Notes: generated by a model from the letters alone, not told the origin. Counted from the first letter of the stretch, positions 8,001 to 17,086 are shown. The stretch is DNA of 64,000 nt from Clostridium_AD sp036569345 (GCF_036569345.1 NZ_DATCQT010000070.1:36039-100038), one strand, 5' to 3'. Made by a program: numbers and translations.

Positions 8001-8588
8001 ATGAATATATATTTATTAAGGCATGGTCAGACTGAGGAAAATAGAAAAGGTTCTTATTATGGTGATTTGGATATAAGTCTAAATGAAATTGGCATAAGTC
8101 AAGGAAATAGGGCTAAAGATTTCTTTAATGATATAATACTTGATAAAATATATGTTAGTGATAAAAAAAGAACTTTAGAAATGGCAAAATTAATTTTAGG
8201 GCAAAAGGAAATTGAAATTATTCAAGATAATAGAATAAATGAAACTAATTTTGGAGATTTTGAAGGAAAAACCTATGAGGAAATTCTAGAGTTATATCCT
8301 GAGGAATGTAAATGTTGGAAGGATAATTGGAAGGAATTTGTACCACCTAGTGGTGAAAGTTATATTAATCTATGTAAGCGCGTGAAGAGTTTTATGGAAC
8401 ATATTAAAAAGTTAGAAAAAGAGAATGTTCTAATATGCGCTCATTCGGGAGTAATAAGAGCTATATATTGTTATATTATGAATGAAAACATAGATTTATT
8501 TTGGAAATTTGGTTGTAAAAATGGTGATATAAGTGTTATAAAATATGAATATGGTAATTTATATATTGATTCCATTATGCATATCTAG
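8001..8588 (+). CDS. cobC: Alpha-ribazole phosphatase CobC (histidine phosphatase family)
   Basis: 195-aa histidine phosphatase: the catalytic RHG is at residues 7-9 (LLRHGQTEEN), followed by YYGDLDISLNEIG; the second histidine is in LICAHSGVIR. In this position, between cobT and cobU, the natural reaction is removal of phosphate from alpha-ribazole-5'-phosphate or cobalamin-5'-phosphate. Phosphatases of this superfamily are not distinguishable by motif alone, so the specific role rests on operon context. It begins 19 bp after cobT and ends 11 bp before cobU. Confidence 0.85.
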   Translation: MNIYLLRHGQTEENRKGSYYGDLDISLNEIGISQGNRAKDFFNDIILDKIYVSDKKRTLEMAKLILGQKEIEIIQDNRINETNFGDFEGKTYEEILELYPEECKCWKDNWKEFVPPSGESYINLCKRVKSFMEHIKKLEKENVLICAHSGVIRAIYCYIMNENIDLFWKFGCKNGDISVIKYEYGNLYIDSIMHI

Positions 8589-8599
8589 GAGGCGAGTGT

Positions 8600-9148
8600 A
8601 TGAGCAAAATAACTTTAGTAACTGGTGGAAGTCGAAGTGGTAAAAGCAGTTTTGCTGAAAGTTTCTTCAAAAATGTCGATGATGTTTTATATATTGCCAC
8701 GGCAATAGTTACAGACGTGGAAATGGAAGATAGAATTAAAAAACATATAGATAGTAGAAATTCAAAATGGACAACTTTTGAAGGATTTTTTGATTTAGAT
8801 AAAGCTATTGAAAAATATGATATAGAAAATATATTGCTTGATTGTGTTACCATTATGACAACTAACTTAATGTTTAAGGAGAAAATAGATTTTGATAATA
8901 TATCTATGGAAGAAGTAGATGATTTATTTAATGATATAAAAATTCAGTTTGAAAAACTTATATTAAAAGCCAAAGAAACTAATAAAAATTTAATTATGGT
9001 AACTAATGAAGTAGGACTTGGACTTGTTCCAGAGAGTAAGCTTAGTAGAATATTTAGGGATATAGCTGGATATGTAAATCAATTTTTAGCAAGTCAAAGT
9101 GATGAGGTATATCTAGTTTGTTGTGGATTGCCACTGAAATTAAAATAA
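8600..9148 (+). CDS. cobU: Adenosylcobinamide kinase/guanylyltransferase CobU
   Basis: CobU phosphorylates adenosylcobinamide and then converts it to the GDP derivative. The 182-aa sequence starts with the P-loop TGGSRSGKSSFAE (Gly9-Ser16). The region RIKKHIDSRNSKWTTFEG carries a single histidine (His49) at the place of the guanylylated residue. NEVGLGLVPESKLSRIFRD and the Asn-Gln motif near the C-terminus are also family features. Start has RBS AGGAGGCGAG 8 bp upstream. Operon neighbour of cobT, cobC and cobS. Confidence 0.93.
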   Translation: MSKITLVTGGSRSGKSSFAESFFKNVDDVLYIATAIVTDVEMEDRIKKHIDSRNSKWTTFEGFFDLDKAIEKYDIENILLDCVTIMTTNLMFKEKIDFDNISMEEVDDLFNDIKIQFEKLILKAKETNKNLIMVTNEVGLGLVPESKLSRIFRDIAGYVNQFLASQSDEVYLVCCGLPLKLK

Positions 9149-9192
9149 ACATAACTGTTTAGGAAAGAGGTGAGGTTTGCAAGGATAAGTCT

Positions 9193-9960
9193 TTGCAAGC
9201 AGATAAAATGAGAGAATATTTAAATGATTTTTTGCTTTTTTTTCAGTTTTTCACACGTATACCTATAAATAAAAGTTTAAAGTGTGAAAAAGAAAACTTT
9301 AAGCGTGGGTCTATATTTTTCCCTGTGGTAGGATTATTTATAGGAATTATACAATTTTTAGTTTATTATATATTAATAAAAGTGCTGCCAGTGAATATTA
9401 CTGCGGTATTTGTAGTTATTATACCAATAGTTATCACTGGAGGATTACATGTGGATGGGCTTGGAGATACATGTGATGGCTTCTTTTCATTAAAAGGAGA
9501 CAAATATAAAATAATAGAAGTTATGAAAGACAGCTCAGTAGGAACCTATGCCACTATTGCTATAGTATTTGACATGTTAGCGCGTTATGCTGCGGTGAGC
9601 ACTATAATAGAAATGAATTTACCACTCATATTAATTGCAACTCCAATAATTGCAAGATTTACTGTGGTTTTTATATCTTTCATTGGAAAAAATGCTAAAG
9701 AAACAGGTTCAGGTAACATATTTATTGGAAATATTGATGTAAAAAGGATAGTAATTGCAGGTACTATTACTATTATACTTGGAACCTCATTAATAGGATT
9801 TAATAAAAGTGTTATATTGATAATTGCAGGTTTATGTTTAAGTTTCTTATTTAATAAGTTTTGTGAGAGTAAAATCACTGGGCTTACAGGTGATAGCTTG
9901 GGAGCTAATAATGAATTAGTTGAAATTCTAACAATGATTTTATTTATAGCAATGAAATAA
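9193..9960 (+). CDS. cobS: Adenosylcobinamide-GDP ribazoletransferase (cobalamin synthase) CobS
   Basis: An integral membrane enzyme that joins adenosylcobinamide-GDP with alpha-ribazole to give adenosylcobalamin. 255 aa, about six hydrophobic helices, with N-terminal FFQFFTRIPIN, the acidic catalytic motif GGLHVDGLGDTCDGFFS and MKDSSVGTYA, and the C-terminal GLTGDSLGANNELVE. The TTG at 9193 follows AAGGA by 7 bases; an ATG at 9208 is an alternative start. The leader just before it contains an imperfect tandem duplication (TTTGCAAGGATAAG, then TTTGCAAGCAGATAA). Last gene of the four-gene operon. Confidence 0.93.
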   Translation: MQADKMREYLNDFLLFFQFFTRIPINKSLKCEKENFKRGSIFFPVVGLFIGIIQFLVYYILIKVLPVNITAVFVVIIPIVITGGLHVDGLGDTCDGFFSLKGDKYKIIEVMKDSSVGTYATIAIVFDMLARYAAVSTIIEMNLPLILIATPIIARFTVVFISFIGKNAKETGSGNIFIGNIDVKRIVIAGTITIILGTSLIGFNKSVILIIAGLCLSFLFNKFCESKITGLTGDSLGANNELVEILTMILFIAMK

Positions 9961-9993
9961 GCTAAGGGTTGAGGGGCTAAGCTGGGCATTAGT

Positions 9994-10100
9994 TGGGACG
10001 GTTAATAACTAATGTCTTTTGTTTTGTCATAGTTTGGGACGGTTAACAATTAATTAGCTTTGTCTTGGCTTAAGTTTGGGACGGTTAACAATTAATTACA
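9994..10100 (+). repeat. Three tandem REP-like elements between cobS and the RAYT gene
   Basis: Cores begin at 9995 (GGGACGGTTAATAACTAATG), 10036 and 10078 (both GGGACGGTTAACAATTAATT), same orientation and 41-42 bp apart. They lie directly downstream (3' side) of the convergent RAYT gene; a single inverse-orientation copy lies on its 5' side at 11214-11236. Confidence 0.85.
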
Positions 10101-10198
10101 ACTTATATAGGGAGGCTTGTCCACTGTTTATGAATTAAATATAATTTCTATAAACTCAAAAATTTTATGAATTACACTGATACAGGAATTATTTATTA

Positions 10199-11122
10199 TT
10201 AAGCATAACATTTAATAAAATCATCAATAATATTTTCATACTCTTCATTTGTTCCAATTAAGTCTATACCAATAGTGCTTAATTTAGATACCCTAGACTG
10301 AGTGATGTTTCCAAGCGTGCTGCATATCTCTCTTGATTTAAAATTGCAGAAACTCCTCATTAAAACAACTGTTAAAGCCTTTGCAATTACAAACTTTCTA
10401 CTGTACTTTGTATAAAGTTGAAGCTTTGATATATTCATTTTTAATGCTATAAATTCTATTATATCTTCTTGCTTAAAGTTGCGTACCAGTATCTTTCTTT
10501 CACTTTTATACTCTGTTTTTCCATTTTCTAAGTCATCTTTAAATTCATTTTCTTCTTTTGATTTTTCTTTATTAGCCCTAAAAAGAAGGCCAAAGTAAGT
10601 TTTCCTTGCACTTTTAAGGGTATTTCCAAACAGACTCATTACAAACACATAATCTACTAGGTTAAATAAATCTTGTGTTTTACCTAAAAATATTGATAGA
10701 CTAGAAAAAACATATTTTTCAGGACAATCTTTATATTCAATTATATCTGTAGGATTATTGTGCAAATAAAGAGATAAGGTCTTTAAATACCTATCATTGT
10801 GAACTATTTTGCTTTTAAATCTATCTTTAAAAAGAGGACCTTGCCTTTTATATTTTCTATTAAAGTACATTGCATAAGAAAAATTTATTCCATGCATTAC
10901 TTTTGATATATCAGAACCATTAGCATCAACCATTAAATGTGCATGGTTATCCATTAGGCAGTACCCGTAAATCTTAAAATTATGGAGAGTCTTATATTTC
11001 TTTATAAGCAATAAATACCTTTTCTTATCCTCATCATCCTTGAATAAAGGCACTTCGCTGATACTTTTGCACATAATATGAAATACAGACTCATCTGTTT
11101 TTACTCTTGCTGTTCTTGGCAC
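10199..11122 (-). CDS. REP-associated tyrosine transposase (RAYT), IS200/IS605-like Y1 family
   Basis: 307 aa. The N-terminal Y1 transposase domain has MPRTARVKTDESVFHIMCKS, the HUH motif as DNHAHLMV (His60, His62), then GPLFKDRFKSK and SLYLHNNP with the presumed catalytic Tyr119. The HUH spacing equals that of E. coli RAYT. The C-terminal ~100 residues contain a helix-turn-helix-like region (KALTVVLMRSFCNFKSREICSTLG...), as in many clostridial members. RAYTs cut single-stranded REP DNA and are usually single-copy domesticated enzymes without transposon ends. Here the gene sits between two groups of GGGACGGTTAAC elements that are also spread through the neighbouring 23 kb, so it is the likely cognate enzyme of that family (inference). 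Confidence 0.88.
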   Translation of the reverse strand: MPRTARVKTDESVFHIMCKSISEVPLFKDDEDKKRYLLLIKKYKTLHNFKIYGYCLMDNHAHLMVDANGSDISKVMHGINFSYAMYFNRKYKRQGPLFKDRFKSKIVHNDRYLKTLSLYLHNNPTDIIEYKDCPEKYVFSSLSIFLGKTQDLFNLVDYVFVMSLFGNTLKSARKTYFGLLFRANKEKSKEENEFKDDLENGKTEYKSERKILVRNFKQEDIIEFIALKMNISKLQLYTKYSRKFVIAKALTVVLMRSFCNFKSREICSTLGNITQSRVSKLSTIGIDLIGTNEEYENIIDDFIKCYA

Positions 11123-11213
11123 AGATAATCACCTCTCCTTATAAACTATTCTTTAAATTATTCCCTGTGGAGTGGGATGATATTCATATACTTCTTTTTT
11201 TTGAGTTAATAGT

Positions 11214-11236
11214 TCAATTAGTCGTTAACCGTCCCA
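11214..11236 (-). repeat. REP-like element, minus orientation, upstream of RAYT
   Basis: AATTAGTCGTTAACCGTCCC: inverse orientation to the three copies on the other side of the RAYT gene, so the gene is bracketed by inverted elements. The sequence from 11237 to 11285 is pyrimidine/C-rich without a recognised gene. Confidence 0.8.
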
Positions 11237-11339
11237 CCCTCTTACCACCCTCTTAACCCTTTTTAACCTCCCTCCATTTTTTAAAATATTGACACCGCCA
11301 CATAATTATAATAAACTAATAGTACAATAGAATAGAATT

Positions 11340-11470
11340 TTAGGTGCCTAGAATATTAGGTGAAAAGGGAATGCGGTTTAAATCCGCAGCAGCCCCCGCT
11401 ACTGTAATTGAGAAATCAAAAGCCAGGAGACCTGCCTAAATGATGTTAACAAAGCTTTCGGAGGGAAAGA
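11340..11470 (+). ncRNA. Cobalamin (B12) riboswitch aptamer
   Basis: Contains the class-defining elements in order: AAAAGGGAATGCGG, the AATCCGCAGCAGCCCCCGCT B12 box followed by ACTGTAA, and GCCAGGAGACCTGCC, with the P1-side AGGTGCC / pairing to the final region. Binding of adenosylcobalamin or another B12 form would favour the downstream terminator. It precedes cbiK and by position controls the cbiK-cbiJ block. A TTGACA box at 11289-11294 with TAAACT 17 bp later is a possible promoter. Confidence 0.95.
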
Positions 11471-11506
11471 ACTTTTTAATGTAGTTAATTTAATTATGAA
11501 TTAATT

Positions 11507-11545
11507 AAAAAGTAGTCGCTATCTTAAGTTGACTATTTTTTTGTT
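11507..11545 (+). terminator. Riboswitch expression-platform terminator
   Basis: AAAAAGTAGTC (11507-11517) pairs with GACTATTTTTTT (from 11531), giving a hairpin ending in a T-run, 66 bp before cbiK. Earlier segments such as ACTTTTTAATGTAG (from 11470) can compete for the 5' arm, which would fit a B12-dependent transcription switch. Confidence 0.75.
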
Positions 11546-11611
11546 TTTTGAAAATATATTACTAACAGAGATTGTTCTAAATTTTAAAATAATAGATAAG
11601 GTGGAAAACAA

Positions 11612-12445
11612 ATGAAGAAGGCAATTTTAGTTGTAAGTTTTGGATCAACATATGAAGATGCAAGAAAAGTAACTATTGATAAAATAGAAGAAAAAATAAA
11701 ACATACCTTTGCGGATTATGATATAAGAAGAGCATTTACATCCCATATTGTTCTTAAAGTGCTTAAAAACAGGGATAATATTCATATAGATACTCCAGAG
11801 GAAGCTTTGGAAAAGTTACAAAATGAAGGGTATAACGAAGTAATAGTTCAGCCTTTGCATGTTATTCCTGGTGTGGAATTCGATTATGTAAATAATGTAG
11901 TAAATCAATATAAAAAAGCTAAAACATTTGAAAGTATTGTGGTAGGAAGACCTCTTATATGTTTTAAGGGAGAAGAGGATGGCGTGCCAGATGATTATTC
12001 AATAATGTTAGACTCTCTGTCAAATCAGTTGCCACAAAACGACACAGTAATTTTAATGGGACATGGTACAAATCATATTGCAAATGCAGTATATTGCTGC
12101 TTTGAAAGTGTTTTAAGAGATAGAGGATTTATTAATGTTCATGTAGCAACAGTTGAGGGATACCCAACTTTAGATAGAGTGATACCTAATGTTAAAGCTC
12201 AGGGAAGCAAAGAAGTTACCTTAATGCCACTACTTTTAGTAGCAGGAGATCACGCCAAAAATGACATGGCAGGAGACACGGAAGACTCATGGAAAAGCAT
12301 TTTAGAGGCAGAAGGTTTTAAAGTTAATATATATCTGCATGGGTTAGGCGAAAATATAGGCGTTCAAGATATTTATATACAACATATTCATGATGTAATT
12401 AATGAAAAATTTAAGAATGTAGGAAAAACGCATAAGGGTCTTTAA
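11612..12445 (+). CDS. cbiK: Sirohydrochlorin cobaltochelatase CbiK
   Basis: Inserts Co2+ into sirohydrochlorin, the cobalt-early step of the anaerobic pathway. 277 aa: N-terminal MKKAILVVSFGSTYEDAR, then VQPLHVIPGVEFD. Metal/tetrapyrrole ligands are expected at His151 (LMGHGTNH), Glu182 (VEGYPTLD) and His214 (LVAGDHAKNDMAGD), matching the His/Glu/His triad of Salmonella CbiK. It lacks a signal peptide, unlike the periplasmic versions of sulfate reducers. First gene after the B12 riboswitch; RBS AAGGTGG precedes ATG 11612. Confidence 0.95.
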   Translation: MKKAILVVSFGSTYEDARKVTIDKIEEKIKHTFADYDIRRAFTSHIVLKVLKNRDNIHIDTPEEALEKLQNEGYNEVIVQPLHVIPGVEFDYVNNVVNQYKKAKTFESIVVGRPLICFKGEEDGVPDDYSIMLDSLSNQLPQNDTVILMGHGTNHIANAVYCCFESVLRDRGFINVHVATVEGYPTLDRVIPNVKAQGSKEVTLMPLLLVAGDHAKNDMAGDTEDSWKSILEAEGFKVNIYLHGLGENIGVQDIYIQHIHDVINEKFKNVGKTHKGL

Positions 12446-12530
12446 AAATCTGAATAATACTGGTGGATCCTAGTTTAAGTAGACTAAATTACAGGTGGAC
12501 CGAAGTTCGAAGTAGAGAGGAAGGTATTCA

Positions 12531-13643
12531 ATGATACATGGTGGAGATGTTTATACTAATGGATTGCTTGAGGGACGAGAATTAATAGATTATAGCTCCA
12601 ACATAAATCCATTGGGGGTGCCTAAAAGCTTCAGTGATAACATTGGTAAGGCTGTAAGTGCTTTAACAAGGTATCCAGATATTCAATATAGGGATGTATT
12701 AAAAGCCTTAAAAAAATACACTGATTGTCCTGAAGGGTATTTTGTTTTAGGGAATGGTGCAGCAGAAATAATTGATTTAGTTATATCTTGTTATAAAAGT
12801 TTATTAATTGTGGTACCGTCATTTGTAGAGTATGAAATTAATGCTAAAAAGTGGAATTGTAATATAGAGTATTCATATTTAAAAGAGAAAATTAATGAGA
12901 CCGGTTTATTAAACCATGAATACGATGAACTTATCCTTGATTATGAAGACATTCTAAATAAATTGAAAAAGGTAGAAGGCCTTATAATAGGCAATCCTAA
13001 TAATCCTAATGGCAATATTATAGATAAAGCACAGTTTCAAAGAATTCTTGAATATTGTGAGAGTAATGGGAAAGTAATAATAATAGATGAGGCGTTTATA
13101 GAATTTACAGGAGATACGTTACATAGTTTCTCATCTAAAGTAAAAACTTACAAATGTTTATTTATAATAAGAGCTTTAACTAAATTCTTTGCAATGCCTG
13201 GCATAAGATTTGGATATGGAATAAGTAGTAATGCTAATTTGGTAAAGAATATAAAAGAAAAACAAAATCCTTGGAACATAAATTGTTTTGCAGAACTTGC
13301 CGCATGCCATGTGTTAAAGGATGAGGAATACATTAAAAAAAGCAAAGAATGGATAAGTTGCGAAAGGCCAAGATTCCTAAAGTCATTGAAAAATATTTCA
13401 TTTATAGAAAAAGTATTTTTAACCTATGGAAATTATGTATTGTGCAAATTAAGTGGATCTGCTCTTGAAAAAGGACTGACCTCAGAGGAATTGTACAAAC
13501 TATGCCTAGCTCAAGGTTTTGTAATAAGAAAAGTAGAAAATTTTAGGGGACTGGATAATCAGTATATAAGACTAGCTATTAAGGATAGTGTTAGAAATGA
13601 AAAATTGATAGCGGCTTTTGAAAATCTTAGAGTTGAGAGCTAA
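12531..13643 (+). CDS. cobD: Threonine-phosphate decarboxylase CobD (PLP, HisC-like)
   Basis: Decarboxylates L-threonine-O-3-phosphate to (R)-1-amino-2-propanol phosphate, the linker of the nucleotide loop. The 370-aa fold-type I PLP protein begins IHGGDVYTN and has YSSNINPLG, which with the context separates it from histidinol-phosphate aminotransferases. LGNGAAEII, GNPNNPNG and IIIDEAF are cofactor-contacting motifs; RALTKFFAMPGIRFGYG holds the Schiff-base Lys218. HisC cannot be fully excluded by motif, but the gene lies between cbiK and cbiA. RBS GAGGAAGG precedes ATG 12531. Confidence 0.88.
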   Translation: MIHGGDVYTNGLLEGRELIDYSSNINPLGVPKSFSDNIGKAVSALTRYPDIQYRDVLKALKKYTDCPEGYFVLGNGAAEIIDLVISCYKSLLIVVPSFVEYEINAKKWNCNIEYSYLKEKINETGLLNHEYDELILDYEDILNKLKKVEGLIIGNPNNPNGNIIDKAQFQRILEYCESNGKVIIIDEAFIEFTGDTLHSFSSKVKTYKCLFIIRALTKFFAMPGIRFGYGISSNANLVKNIKEKQNPWNINCFAELAACHVLKDEEYIKKSKEWISCERPRFLKSLKNISFIEKVFLTYGNYVLCKLSGSALEKGLTSEELYKLCLAQGFVIRKVENFRGLDNQYIRLAIKDSVRNEKLIAAFENLRVES

Positions 13644-13648
13644 AACAT

Positions 13649-13714
13649 GAGGGACAGTTAACAATTAATTAAACTTAAGTAAATCAAAGCCCGAGGGACG
13701 GTTAACAATTAATT
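13649..13714 (+). repeat. Two tandem REP-like elements between cobD and cbiA
   Basis: GGGACAGTTAACAATTAATT from 13650 and GGGACGGTTAACAATTAATT from 13695, same orientation, 45 bp apart, filling the gap between two co-oriented biosynthetic genes. Confidence 0.85.
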
Positions 13715-13754
13715 GAACTTATAGATGCTACTCCACAAAAGGATGTGAATATAA

Positions 13755-15155
13755 ATGAAAAGCATAGTTATAGCTTCAAATTCCAGTGGTGGCGGTAAAA
13801 CAACAGTAACACTGGGAATTATGAAAGCATTAAAAAATAGAGGCTTCGATGTACAGGGGTATAAAGTTGGCCCTGATTATATAGACTCAGCTTTTCATAC
13901 AAAGATAACAGGTAAAGATTCAAGGAATTTGGACTTGTTTCTTATGGGAGAGGATGGGGTTAAGGCTAGCTTTTCTAGAGGATGCGGAGATCTAGCAGTA
14001 GTTGAAGGCGTTATGGGTTTATATGATGGAAAAGGGATAGATACATCCTATTCTACATATCACATATCAAAGGTTCTAGATTTGCCTATAATACTTGTAT
14101 TATCCCCAAAGGCCCAAGTAGCAACCTTTTGTGCAGAAATAAATGGGATTGTAAATTTTAAAGACGCTTTGATAAAAGGCATAATACTAAACAACATAAC
14201 AGAAAGTTATTATAGGTTGCTTAAGGCGGCAATTAATAAAAATTGTAATGTGGAGGTTTTAGGTTATCTTCCGAAAGATGAGAGATTAAGTTTAAAAAGC
14301 AGGCATTTAGGGCTAATTCAAAGTAGTGAAATAGAAGACTTAGAGGGAAAAATTGAAATATGCGCTTTGCTATTAGAAAAACATTTGGATATGGAATTAT
14401 TATTAGAACAGTTTAAGGAAAGTGAAAAGTATGATGATAATTTTCATATTGAGAATAAGGGAAAAAGAATGGCTGTAGCCTATGACAAAGCTTTTAGTTT
14501 TTATTATAAAGAAAATTTAGAACTTCTAGGGGAAATGGGCGATGTTATATACTTTAGCCCAATTGCTGATAAAGAACTGCCTAGTAATATTGACTTCCTT
14601 TATCTAGGTGGGGGTTACCCTGAAGTATTTATAGAGGAACTAAGTAAAAATAAATCAATGCTTTATAGTATAAATAAAGCTCTTGAAAATGGACTTCACT
14701 GTTATGCGGAATGTGGAGGCTTGATGTACCTTACTTTAGGAGAAAAAACTTTAGTGGAAAAACCATTAGGGGATAGAGCATTAGGTGGAAGACTATCAGA
14801 ACAAACAACTCTTGGGGAAAATCAACAGGAGGAAGATCAATTAGATCATAATACCGTTGGTTTTTTCAATGGGTATTATACCTTAACTAAAAAACTTCAG
14901 AATTTTGGATATGCAAAAATAAAAACAGAGATAGAAAATAATATTTTACCCAAAAATATCAGTATAAATTGTCATGAGTTTCATAAATCCTTTGTTAATT
15001 TACCAGAAATAAAGGTATTTAAGCTTTCTAAAGAGGTTTATGACGGGAGCCAGAAAAATTGGTTATGTGGATATATTAAAAGAAATACTATAGCGGTATA
15101 TGGACATGTACACTTTTTTGGAAACTTACAATGGTTCGGGGCAATTTTTAAATAG
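13755..15155 (+). CDS. cbiA: Cobyrinic acid a,c-diamide synthase CbiA
   Basis: Amidates the a and c side chains of cobyrinate with glutamine and ATP. N-terminal dethiobiotin-synthetase-like ATPase domain with P-loop ASNSSGGGKTT (Lys15) and KVGPDYIDSAFH; C-terminal class-I glutamine amidotransferase domain with LGGGYPE and the nucleophile Cys320 in YAECGGLMYL. After GGLMYL there is an unusual polar, Leu-Gly-rich stretch of about 40 residues (328-367, with TLGEKTLVEK and TTLGENQQEE) before the family sequence resumes at VGFFNGYYTLTKKLQNFGY. The total of 466 aa is near the family length; the ATPase and amidotransferase motifs are intact. Confidence 0.92.
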   Translation: MKSIVIASNSSGGGKTTVTLGIMKALKNRGFDVQGYKVGPDYIDSAFHTKITGKDSRNLDLFLMGEDGVKASFSRGCGDLAVVEGVMGLYDGKGIDTSYSTYHISKVLDLPIILVLSPKAQVATFCAEINGIVNFKDALIKGIILNNITESYYRLLKAAINKNCNVEVLGYLPKDERLSLKSRHLGLIQSSEIEDLEGKIEICALLLEKHLDMELLLEQFKESEKYDDNFHIENKGKRMAVAYDKAFSFYYKENLELLGEMGDVIYFSPIADKELPSNIDFLYLGGGYPEVFIEELSKNKSMLYSINKALENGLHCYAECGGLMYLTLGEKTLVEKPLGDRALGGRLSEQTTLGENQQEEDQLDHNTVGFFNGYYTLTKKLQNFGYAKIKTEIENNILPKNISINCHEFHKSFVNLPEIKVFKLSKEVYDGSQKNWLCGYIKRNTIAVYGHVHFFGNLQWFGAIFK

Positions 15156-15167
15156 GGCATTTAGGTT

Positions 15168-15270
15168 GATTAGTTGTTACCTGTCCCCAGCTTATTCTAG
15201 TCTAATTAATTGTTAACCGTCCCAACCCGACTTAGGCTAATTAGGTCAATTAGTTGTTAACCGTCCCCGC
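15168..15270 (-). repeat. Three tandem REP-like elements between cbiA and cbiC
   Basis: Minus-orientation cores ending CTGTCCCC (15188), CCGTCCC (15222) and CCGTCCCC (15268), about 35-45 bp apart. Opposite orientation to the groups before and after. Confidence 0.85.
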
Positions 15271-15306
15271 TTAATTCCCACTTAATTAAAAAAAGGAGAT
15301 TAAATT

Positions 15307-15933
15307 ATGGATTATATAAAAATTCCTATGGATATAGAAAAGAAAAGTTTTGAAATTATTGGAGAAGAAATGGGAGAACATAATTTTTCAGATAGAGAGC
15401 TTTCAATAATAAAAAGAGTAATACATACTACTGCAGATTTTGATTATAAAAACATAGTTTATATTAGGGATGGAGCAATAGACGCAGCTGTAGAGTTACT
15501 TAAAAAAGGAACGACTATATATACTGATACAAAAATGGCATTGGCAGGTATAAATAAAAAAGCTCTTAAAGATTTAAATTGTCAAGCAGTATGTTATGTA
15601 AGTGATGAAAAGGTGGCAGAGATAGCAAAGGCAAGGCAGATAACACGTTCTATGGCCGCAGTTGAGAAAGCAGTAGAGGATGGAGTGGAATTCTTCATAT
15701 TTGGTAATGCACCTACAGCTTTATTTAGATTGAAGGAACTAATTGAACAAGGAAAATGTAATGCTAAATTTATATTGGCAGCACCTATTGGATTTGTTGG
15801 AGCTGCAGAATCAAAGAAAGAAATTGAAAAATTGGACCTTCCAATGATTGTTGTGCGAGGAAGAAAAGGTGGAAGCACAGTGGCTGCATCTATTTTAAAT
15901 GCACTGATGTATATGATAGTAGATAGAAGTTAG
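15307..15933 (+). CDS. cbiC: Cobalt-precorrin-8 methylmutase CbiC
   Basis: Moves the C11 methyl group to C12, giving cobyrinic acid. 208 aa; family motifs are IIKRVIHTTADFDY (containing the catalytic histidine), DTKMALAGI, TRSMAAVEKA and the glycine-rich AAPIGFVGAAESKKEI with GRKGGSTVAASILNAL near the end. Length matches the family. RBS AAGGAG precedes ATG 15307. Co-oriented with cbiA and cbiD. Confidence 0.94.
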   Translation: MDYIKIPMDIEKKSFEIIGEEMGEHNFSDRELSIIKRVIHTTADFDYKNIVYIRDGAIDAAVELLKKGTTIYTDTKMALAGINKKALKDLNCQAVCYVSDEKVAEIAKARQITRSMAAVEKAVEDGVEFFIFGNAPTALFRLKELIEQGKCNAKFILAAPIGFVGAAESKKEIEKLDLPMIVVRGRKGGSTVAASILNALMYMIVDRS

Positions 15934-16003
15934 CACACAACTGGAGTTTCATAGTTATTAGGTATTTAAAATAAATAAGAAACTTATCAGGAGGTAAATA
16001 ACT

Positions 16004-17086
16004 ATGCTTGATTTATATATTAATTTTAATGGTAAAAAGCTTAGATGTGGATATACAACTGGATCTTGCGCAGCGGGGGCAGCAAAAGCGGCAACGCAAA
16101 TTTTGTTTTACGATAATGAAATAGATGAAATAAGGATAGACACCCCAAAAGGTATAGAATTATTACTTCCAATATATAAGGTAGTAATGGGAGAAAACTA
16201 TGTTGAATGCTGCATTATAAAAGATGCTGGAGACGACCCTGATGCAACTAATGGTATGGAAATCTGGGCAAGGGCTGAGAAATCAGAATCAGGATATACT
16301 TTAAAAGGTGGAAAAGGCGTCGGAATAGTTAGAGGAGAAGGATTGTACGTACCTAAAGGTGAATGGGCAATAAATCCAGTACCTAGAAAAATGATAGAGA
16401 AAGAAGTAAAAGAGGTGCTCCCGAAAGAGGCCGGGGTTACAATAACTATATTTGTACCCAAGGGGGAAGAGGTAGCCAAGAAAACATTTAATCCTAGATT
16501 AGGAATTGAGGGTGGTATATCAATACTCGGAACTACTGGCATTGTGACACCGATGTCAGAGGAAGCTCTCACAGAATCTATTCATTTAGAAATATGTCAA
16601 AAGGTTGCTGCAGGCCACAAAAATCTCACCCTAGTTTTTGGTAATATGGGAGAAGATATGGCAAAGAAGATGGGACTTAAAGCTGATAATATAGTAATGA
16701 TTTCAAACTATATAGGTTTTGCACTTAACAGTTGCATGGAGAAAAAAGTAGAAAAGATTGTGCTGGTAGGGCATATAGGAAAGGCTTGCAAAATAGCAGC
16801 GGGATGTTTTCAAACTCACAGCAGAGTATGTGATGTGAGGCTTGAAGTTATAGCTTTAGAGTTAGCATTAATGGGAGCACCTACTGACATTGTAAATAAG
16901 GTATATAAGGAAAAAACTACTGAGGGAGCAATAAAGTTATTAGGTGACGATTATAATGATATATATGAAAATATTGCAAATAAGATAAAGAAAAGATTAT
17001 TCCAGTATACTTATGAAACAATTCCAGCAGAAGTAGTTATGTTTTCTATGAATAAGGGAATTCTGTGGGACACCAGGAAAGAATAA
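16004..17086 (+). CDS. cbiD: Cobalt-precorrin-5B C1-methyltransferase CbiD
   Basis: SAM-dependent methylation at C1 of the anaerobic pathway. 360 aa beginning with the highly characteristic LRCGYTTGSCAAGAAKAA; further motifs are IKDAGDDPDATNG, GGKGVGIVRGEGL and GTTGIVTPMSEEAL. This family is not related to the other precorrin methyltransferases, so the call is secure. RBS CAGGAGG precedes ATG 16004, 70 bp after cbiC. Confidence 0.95.
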   Translation: MLDLYINFNGKKLRCGYTTGSCAAGAAKAATQILFYDNEIDEIRIDTPKGIELLLPIYKVVMGENYVECCIIKDAGDDPDATNGMEIWARAEKSESGYTLKGGKGVGIVRGEGLYVPKGEWAINPVPRKMIEKEVKEVLPKEAGVTITIFVPKGEEVAKKTFNPRLGIEGGISILGTTGIVTPMSEEALTESIHLEICQKVAAGHKNLTLVFGNMGEDMAKKMGLKADNIVMISNYIGFALNSCMEKKVEKIVLVGHIGKACKIAAGCFQTHSRVCDVRLEVIALELALMGAPTDIVNKVYKEKTTEGAIKLLGDDYNDIYENIANKIKKRLFQYTYETIPAEVVMFSMNKGILWDTRKE

